Assembly: GCF_905147365.1 (NCBI RefSeq)
Contig: NC_056407.1
Coordinates: 16,599,980-16,663,979 of the forward strand
Direction of reading: 5' to 3'
Length of the DNA stretch: 64,000 nucleotides
Source: Aricia agestis
Lineage: Eukaryota > Arthropoda > Insecta > Lepidoptera > Lycaenidae
The position numbers and the translations under genes were made by a program. This document shows, piece after piece, positions 58,693 through 64,000 of this stretch. The notes beneath the pieces were generated by a model that did not search any database, was not told where the DNA came from, and saw nothing but the letters and a program-made list of their open reading frames with translations. Position 1 is the stretch's first letter. The number at the start of each line of letters is the position of its first letter.

Positions 58693-58700
58693 TGACGTCA
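58693..58700. promoter_or_regulatory. CRE-like TGACGTCA site
   Basis: Perfect palindromic CREB/ATF consensus within the candidate promoter patch. Chance occurrence is possible. Confidence 0.35.
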
Positions 58701-59300
58701 ACACGCTCGAATGATTGTTACAAAATAAACTTCATAAGGCTTTATTTCGAGTGCAAATAAATTACGCAATATAATATTAATATATAACAGGAGGCTTAGT
58801 ACCTACTAAAAGTCGAGCTGCTTTAAAATTCCGAGTTGCTCACACACACAGATTCCGAGCGAAACCGGTCCTACTTCGAAGGCGATGACACAAACTGGAA
58901 CTTATTTATAGTGGAAAACGTACACAAATCGATAAAACTCAAATGTTCAACTGACGACGGCGCAAAACGCTCGTCGGTTTAACTTACAACTTGGCAACAA
59001 ATTACAAAATGCACAATTTCACATTTTCCACAAAACAAATTAAATGACATTATTGACATTAATGACAATTGACATCCCGCCTTTTTTATGGCGCGTTATT
59101 ATAGAAACGGGCAACAGCCAACAGCTATGGTACACTGATGTCTTTCAAAGTATAGTCGCGCAAGAAAATGTTATTATTATTTCCACAATGAATCATTGCG
59201 AGTTGGTTGTTCTTAAATAAGTGAAATCGACTTTCGGAATAGAGCGGTAAAGTCCGGTTTACTATGGGTCCGAAGAATCGGGGACGGCGCGGCTTCTCTC

Positions 59301-59336
59301 TTCTACGTCGGTGACGAATATGTCACCGACGTAGAA
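59301..59336. repeat. Perfect 15-bp hairpin
   Basis: TTCTACGTCGGTGAC and GTCACCGACGTAGAA around gaatat. Confidence 0.85.
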
Positions 59337-60667
59337 AATGGCGATTAAATACAAACAATTACCATGATGCAGTAGATCAAATATTTATACCCACAAAAAG
59401 CTATAGGGGTACAGAACCGGAACCGAGCACATTTTGAGCAGATTGGGATTAATTGAAAACAGTAAAGTTTTCTCAAAAAGATACGTACCGCTATACCCTC
59501 TTGAGATAACGTTGTGACTTGAATCTTCAATGCAGAATGGTTATCACCTCAAACTACTCTTAAAACAGTTTTGTGACAAGTATTTGTGATAAAACCGCGG
59601 TGAGATAAGCTCGGTGCGAGCACATTCGTGCGCCTCCAAATAGCGCAGCGGCGCAACTTTTTCGAGCGCGGCGTCAACACGGTCAGGTGGGCGAGGTTGC
59701 GACACTGCCATAGCGCCATCTCTCTCTTGACGGATCGTTCCCTCGAATGTTTCCGTCCCTCTCGAACAGCAGTCGACCGGGGTATACACAGGAGAGAGAT
59801 TAACAAAAACCCTCCGCGCACGAACGTCGCGCACCAAGCTGCGCGGCCGACTGACTGCTCGTAGCCCTAGCGCCACTCCATCCACCAGCCGCAGCTATCT
59901 GCCGGCCGCGTAATCGAGCCCGAGCTGCGGCGGAACGGCAACATCGCATTAAATAATAAAGAGCGAAACGGACGTGGTACAAAATGCCACGACCGACGAA
60001 TCTCTACAACGAAGGTGTTGGACCAAAACAAATCTCCTTTCTCTAAAATTATACAACGGTTACCACTTACAACTGGGAGCACAGACAGAACGCAGTCCTT
60101 ATTAAGTTTTCCCGCCAATCGCGGTTTAATCAATACTATTATTTTGTATAGTAAATGAACGATGATACCTACCTATTACTTAAAATATCAACTCTTTGGT
60201 ATCAACAGATTAAAACTGTCCTAATAATATTCATTAAGCAAAACAGTTAACGAAGGGAATGCTGGCTAGGACATATTACTAGGACATGTTATTACATATT
60301 TTTAATCCCACCAAAAACATAAATGTATTTTTGGAGAGCCAAGTTCCATACAAACATTATTCGTGTCAATGGAATTCGCCGTAAAAAGGATGGAGATCTA
60401 AATGAGTGCTAAGTTATATGGAAAATTGAAATATTTATAATGTATGTTAGGAATTAGGAACTAAATACATAACATTATGAACAAATAATAGAGTCTATTT
60501 CTTTGTTTTATTGAATATCTATAACAATTGATGTTATTTAAATAATGTGAGATCTTAAAGTAGATTAGATCTAACTTGGCCAGTTTTCATTACATCAGTC
60601 ATTTCATAAAGTTATTGAACATTTTATTTCTGATGTGTAGAGTTAGATTCTTCTCGTGCGGCTGACA

Positions 60668-60781
60668 CAATATTATCTATACTTATACGCGATAGAAAAA
60701 CTTTGTATGCCTTTTGACGAAAAATGGAGAAACGTAGGTGAATGAAATTTTGCACAGTTATAGTTTATATGGTGAAAGAGT
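60668..60781. mobile_element. Foldback element (23.6-kb family), left piece
   Basis: aaaactttgtatgcc, acgaaaaatggagaaacgta and aaattttgcacagttatagt match the 23.6-kb arm. It breaks at 60781, where a LINE has inserted, and resumes at 61350. Confidence 0.65.
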
Positions 60782-61349
60782 AACTAACTAACTAACTCCG
60801 CTGGCTCAGCGACCCAAAGTGGATCTTGTCCTCCGAAATGGCGGCATTGAGCCCTGTCCTGCGCTACCTCCTGCCAGTTATACTGACTTAAAGGTCACGC
60901 AGGTCAGCCTCAACAGCATCTCTCCAGTGATACCTGGGGCATCCAACAGGACGACGGCCTGTTGGACGGCCCTTATACGCTCTTTTTACACCGCGATCCT
61001 CTCCCATTCTTTCCACGTGGCCCAGCCAAAGGAGTCGGTGAGCCTTTGAATCTCCGATTATATTATTGGGTTGGGCCACCAGTTCTTCAATTTCGGCATT
61101 CTTCCGGATTCGCCAACAGCCGTCATTTGTTTTGGCTGGGCCCAGGATTTTTCTGAGGTCCCTTTCAGCGACTAGGAGTTTATTCTCCTCCTTTTGTGTC
61201 AGCGTCCAACCCTCACAAGTCACAGCCATACATTAGTATAGGCCGAATAATCGTATTATAGATTCGGATTTTTGTATTTTTGCTGAGAAGCTTGGACACG
61301 AGCACCTTGTGAAGAGCTGCGCTGCAATGCCCTGCGATGCAGCGCATTT
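60782..61349 (-). mobile_element. RTE-type LINE 3' fragment with target-site duplication
   Basis: On the - strand it encodes the C-terminal part typical of RTE-like elements: IRIYNTIIRPILMYGCD, CEGWTLTQKEENKLLV, RWRIRKN-like and RLLWLGHVERM, RPVGCPRYHWRDAVEADL. It ends with a (GTTA)n tail (60782-60798), as RTE elements do. TGAAAGAGT lies on both sides (60773-60781 and 61350-61358). The 5' portion is truncated. Confidence 0.82.
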
Positions 61350-61358
61350 TGAAAGAGT

Positions 61359-61490
61359 GCATCGAGCATATTATTTTGAAATTATGCTTTTATCATCATT
61401 TTTTTAACAAATAAAACATTACACACACTACAATACACACACTAGGAAAGTTGACAGATTTTTGAGTGACAAGCCTATACATACCATTGA
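61359..61490. mobile_element. Foldback element (23.6-kb family), middle piece
   Basis: tgcatcgagcatattatttt, acaaataaaacattacacac and tgacagatttttgagtgaca continue the arm interrupted at 60781. Confidence 0.65.
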
Positions 61491-61763
61491 GATACTATAT
61501 ATAGGAGAGCCTTTAAATATCGGTGTATAATTTTGACGCTTATATACACTGATAATCAAAAGCGTGTAATGTTATGTCCTACCAACTAGGACATAACAAA
61601 GGAGTCGGTCTGCATACTTCATGTAGTTAATAAAGGTTTTTAGAATGTTGTTAGAGGAACATTTAATACTAGATATTGTTGAATTTTGTCGTTCCGTTAA
61701 TTATTAATAAACCATAAGAATGGCCAAAGAATGCCTCAAACACGTAGATTTAACATTAAATAT

Positions 61764-61894
61764 AGTCCGTCAAAAAAGTGAAGAAATTAAAAAGTGGCAA
61801 CATCGTAGTCATCCCTTTTTCATTAGATTTATTTGAAAGGGATGACACTACGATGTTGCCACTTTTTAATTTCTTCACTTTTTTGACAGACTAT
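61764..61894. mobile_element. 131-bp palindromic MITE
   Basis: agtccgtcaaaaaagtgaag...gatgttgccactttttaatt is almost perfectly self-complementary over about 55 nt per arm, with a short ttcattagattta loop. Confidence 0.78.
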
Positions 61895-62067
61895 GCAGGG
61901 TGTAACAAAAATAAGTGATAATACTTTAGGGTGTACGCAAGGGCCCGAGCGTCACGAGTTTCCCCATACAAAAGTGAAAAAAAATTTTTGGTCTTTCAGC
62001 GCTGCTACTTTCACAGTGAACTCAAGGAACATGTACATACCCTAAAGTATTATCACTTATTTTTGTT
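61895..62067. mobile_element. MITE 'gcagggtgtaacaaaaataag', shorter copy
   Basis: Same family as 36998-37286, with the centre reduced. It abuts the preceding palindrome directly. Confidence 0.7.
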
Positions 62068-62250
62068 TAAAGCCTTGTCGAACTTTACAGCTCGACAAGG
62101 CTTCAAATGAACGTGGGTGGCATTGACGGGAGTGCTGCTGGTAAAGGAGAACAGTCAAACACATGTCAAAAATGACGTTTTTGTATGATATAAGTGTTTA
62201 GTTCCTTTTCTCGCCACGTTCATATAAAGCCTTGTCGAACTGTACACGGC
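62068..62250. mobile_element. MITE 'aaagccttgtcgaactgta'
   Basis: Both ends carry aaagccttgtcgaact and there is an inverted tacagctcgacaaggctt near the left. The body, ctgctggtaaaggagaac...gacgtttttgtatgat, is shared with 14333-14432 and 6590-6690. It splits the foldback remnant (continuing 62250-62400). Confidence 0.65.
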
Positions 62251-62400
62251 CAGTCTGAGATCAGTATATTCCCAGCGACAAGAGTTGAAAAAAATATATG
62301 ATAAAGTCAATATTTTTTTTAACAAAATATAGGTAGTAGTCCTAATGTCGTTGAAGCTAAGGTCTAATTTCGACCATCGGGCGATCTCTAGTATCAAGTA
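62251..62400. mobile_element. Foldback element (23.6-kb family), right piece
   Basis: cggccagtctgagatcagta, aaatatatgataaagtcaat and cgggcgatctctagtatc match the inner part of the 23.6-kb arm. Confidence 0.65.
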
Positions 62401-62667
62401 TTTCGCCGCGACTTATGTGTAAAATTAAGGTTTTTAGATTTAGGGCTGAGTATATGAGGTTAGAAACTTGGCTCTACATAAAATCTTACTACTTTTTGAC
62501 ACCAAGAACTATATTATGTTTTCGCCTTGGCAACATTTTTACATGAAAACGTTTTTGGTGGGATTCATTATACCAAGAATAAGTTTACATACTGCACTAT
62601 TATAATAATGTATAATATTGTATTCTGTGATACTGCTAGCCTCCAAAATCCATATTTTGAACATGAT

Positions 62668-62998
62668 CCATACTAATATTATATATGCGAAAGTATCTCA
62701 GTCTGTCTGTCTGTCTGTCTCGCTTTCACGCCAAAACTACTGAACCGATTGCAATGAAATTTTGTACCTACACAGTTATTCTAGAGTCTGAGAAAGGACA
62801 TAGGCTACATTTTGATGTGGGAAAATATCTTATTTCCATAAAAATATCGATGAAAATTAATTCGCATTGCGCGTGGCCAGCGCTCATCCCGGGGGTCCTG
62901 GGTTCGAGTCCCGCAGGCGGAACAAAAAGTTTTCAATGTTCCTGGGTCTTGGATGTGTATTAAAATAAAATTTCTAAAATCTTAAATGTATTTTATGT
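62668..62998 (+). mobile_element. (GTCY)n element with tRNA-like box B, fourth copy
   Basis: Same as 10109-10440: catactaatattatatatgc, (GTCT)4, gggttcgagtcccgc, ending near tgttcctgggtcttgg. The following sequence, up to about 63180, also matches the flank at 16140-16500 in reverse, so the duplicated unit is larger than the element. Confidence 0.68.
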
Positions 62999-63227
62999 AT
63001 AATATTATAAAAAATACAGAAATATATCGATGCAATGAACATTTTAGTTCTAATACGATTCAACAGATGGCGTTTAATTTTTACTTCATTGTAACATAAA
63101 ACTAATCATACTTATAATTAGTTATTATGTTTTTGTTTATAGTTTTTAATACGTTTGAATAATATGTTTAATAATATTATCACTTGGTATAATAATAATC
63201 AATCTATCTTATCTTCTTTTTTTTTAT

Positions 63228-63560
63228 GAAAAACCGTTTGCCCCCAAACGAGCAAACGGGTCACCTGATGGAAAACAACTTCCGTCGCCCATGGACACTC
63301 GCAGCATCAGAAGAGCTGCAAGTGCGTTGCCGGCCTTTTAAGAGGGAATAGGGTAATAGGGGAGGGTAGGGAAGGGAAGGGAAGGGAATAGTTGAGGGTA
63401 GGGAAGGGAATAGGGTAGGGGTTAGGGGATTGGGCCTCCGGTAAACTCACTCACTCGGCGAAACACAGCGCAAGCGCTGTTTCACGCCGGTTTTCTGTGA
63501 GAACGTGGTATTTATCCGGTCGAGCCGGCCCATTCGTGCCGAAGCATGGCTCTCCCACGT
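63228..63560 (-). mobile_element. A-tailed SINE-like element, inverted full copy
   Basis: From the T-run ttttttttatgaaaaa through gtcgcccatggacactcgca and a gggaagggaagggaata purine run to ccggtcgagccggcccattc and ctctcccacgta. Full-length like 39713. Confidence 0.78.
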
Positions 63561-63564
63561 AAAG

Positions 63565-63652
63565 TGATGTCAACAATTTGACACCAATTTTGTTGACATC
63601 GCGCGCTATAAACTGAAGTCCACGCGGACGAAGTCGCGGGCAACAGCTAGTA
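63565..63652. repeat. 'gttgcccgcgacttcgtccg' family end
   Basis: atttgacaccaattttgttg to gtcgcgggcaacagctag, directly following the SINE. No gene is seen from here to the end of the window. Confidence 0.55.
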
Positions 63653-64000
63653 TGATATAAAGTACAATAAAGTCACTAAATTACATATTATGTACATCAT
63701 ATTTGTATTGTTAATATTATCATCTTAGAAAAATTAGTACATATTAAAAAAAATAAACTTAATCAAGATTGTTTCTTTCTTGATAGATGTGTTCAATTCC
63801 ATTAGTAATATTTTTAATTTATTATTCGAGGATGCATCTTCTTTATAGTATTTTCTGTTCTCAGAATTTTTCGGAAACTTCTTAGTATTTTCAGTCTCCT
63901 AGTTTCTTGTGTTTTCAAACAAAACAAACAAAGATCTCATCTACTGAAGCTACTACTCTAACAAATCTACTCTATCTACTATTTACTAAAGCATGATAAT

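Larger units (their letters stand above)
58600..60150 (-). promoter_or_regulatory. Candidate Sin3A promoter / 5' UTR region
   Basis: CpG content rises here relative to its AT-rich surroundings, and the patch lacks dispersed repeats. It holds a perfect CRE, TGACGTCA (58693-58700), and a 15-bp hairpin (59301-59336). An untranslated first exon of Sin3A must lie upstream of 54.9 kb and could be here. No transcription start or donor can be fixed by eye. Confidence 0.3.

Overview
This is a stretch of animal nuclear genome, almost certainly from a moth or butterfly (Lepidoptera). It holds two conserved insect genes with typical GT-AG introns, set in AT-rich, very repeat-dense DNA. The repeats are of lepidopteran type: (GTCY)n-bearing short elements, 'gttgcccgcgacttcgtccg' elements, tRNA-headed and A-tailed SINEs, and many palindromic MITEs. 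Nothing bacterial or plasmid-like is present.

Layout. (1) 1-1.35 kb, + strand: the 3' end of a class I HMG-CoA reductase gene (last 360 residues, stop, 3' UTR, poly(A) signal). (2) 1.35-18.5 kb: no host gene. This part holds a broken LINE, SINEs, MITEs, a 904-bp TA-flanked inverted-repeat element and a recent tandem duplication. (3) 19.3-54.9 kb, - strand: a complete Sin3/Sin3A corepressor gene. I could trace 30 coding exons with consistent splice phases, giving a protein of 1360 residues with PAH1, PAH2, PAH3, the HDAC-interaction region and the Sin3 C-terminal region. The first intron is 13 kb and full of transposons: piggyBac, hAT, LINE, SINE, satellite and AT microsatellites. (4) 54.9-64 kb: sequence upstream of Sin3A, with a CpG-richer patch and CRE-like site at about 58.6-60.1 kb (possible promoter), then more nested repeats. 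HMGCR and Sin3A are convergent.

Main finding. Ten Sin3A introns contain short sense-strand units with box C (RTGATGA) and box D (CTGA), placed 68-166 nt upstream of the 3' splice site; six of them lie at 68-72 nt. These look like intron-hosted box C/D snoRNAs of two families. Family 1 has six copies (introns 19-23 and 26) with a terminal stem AGACA/TGTCT. Its D-box guide has a 13-nt perfect antisense match to 18S rRNA, pointing to the A known in human as Am468 (U83/SNORD83 type). Family 2 has four copies (introns 4, 5, 6 and 9). Its putative D' guide pairs next to the 530-loop sequence of 18S, pointing to the U known in human as Um627 (SNORD65 type). One Sin3A transcript would thus supply a multi-copy set of rRNA methylation guides. 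This clustering in a corepressor gene was not visible from the protein-coding content.

Exon boundaries and reading frames were read directly from the sequence. Family assignments, human numbering and names rest on remembered knowledge. Repeat boundaries are by eye and approximate unless a target-site duplication is quoted.
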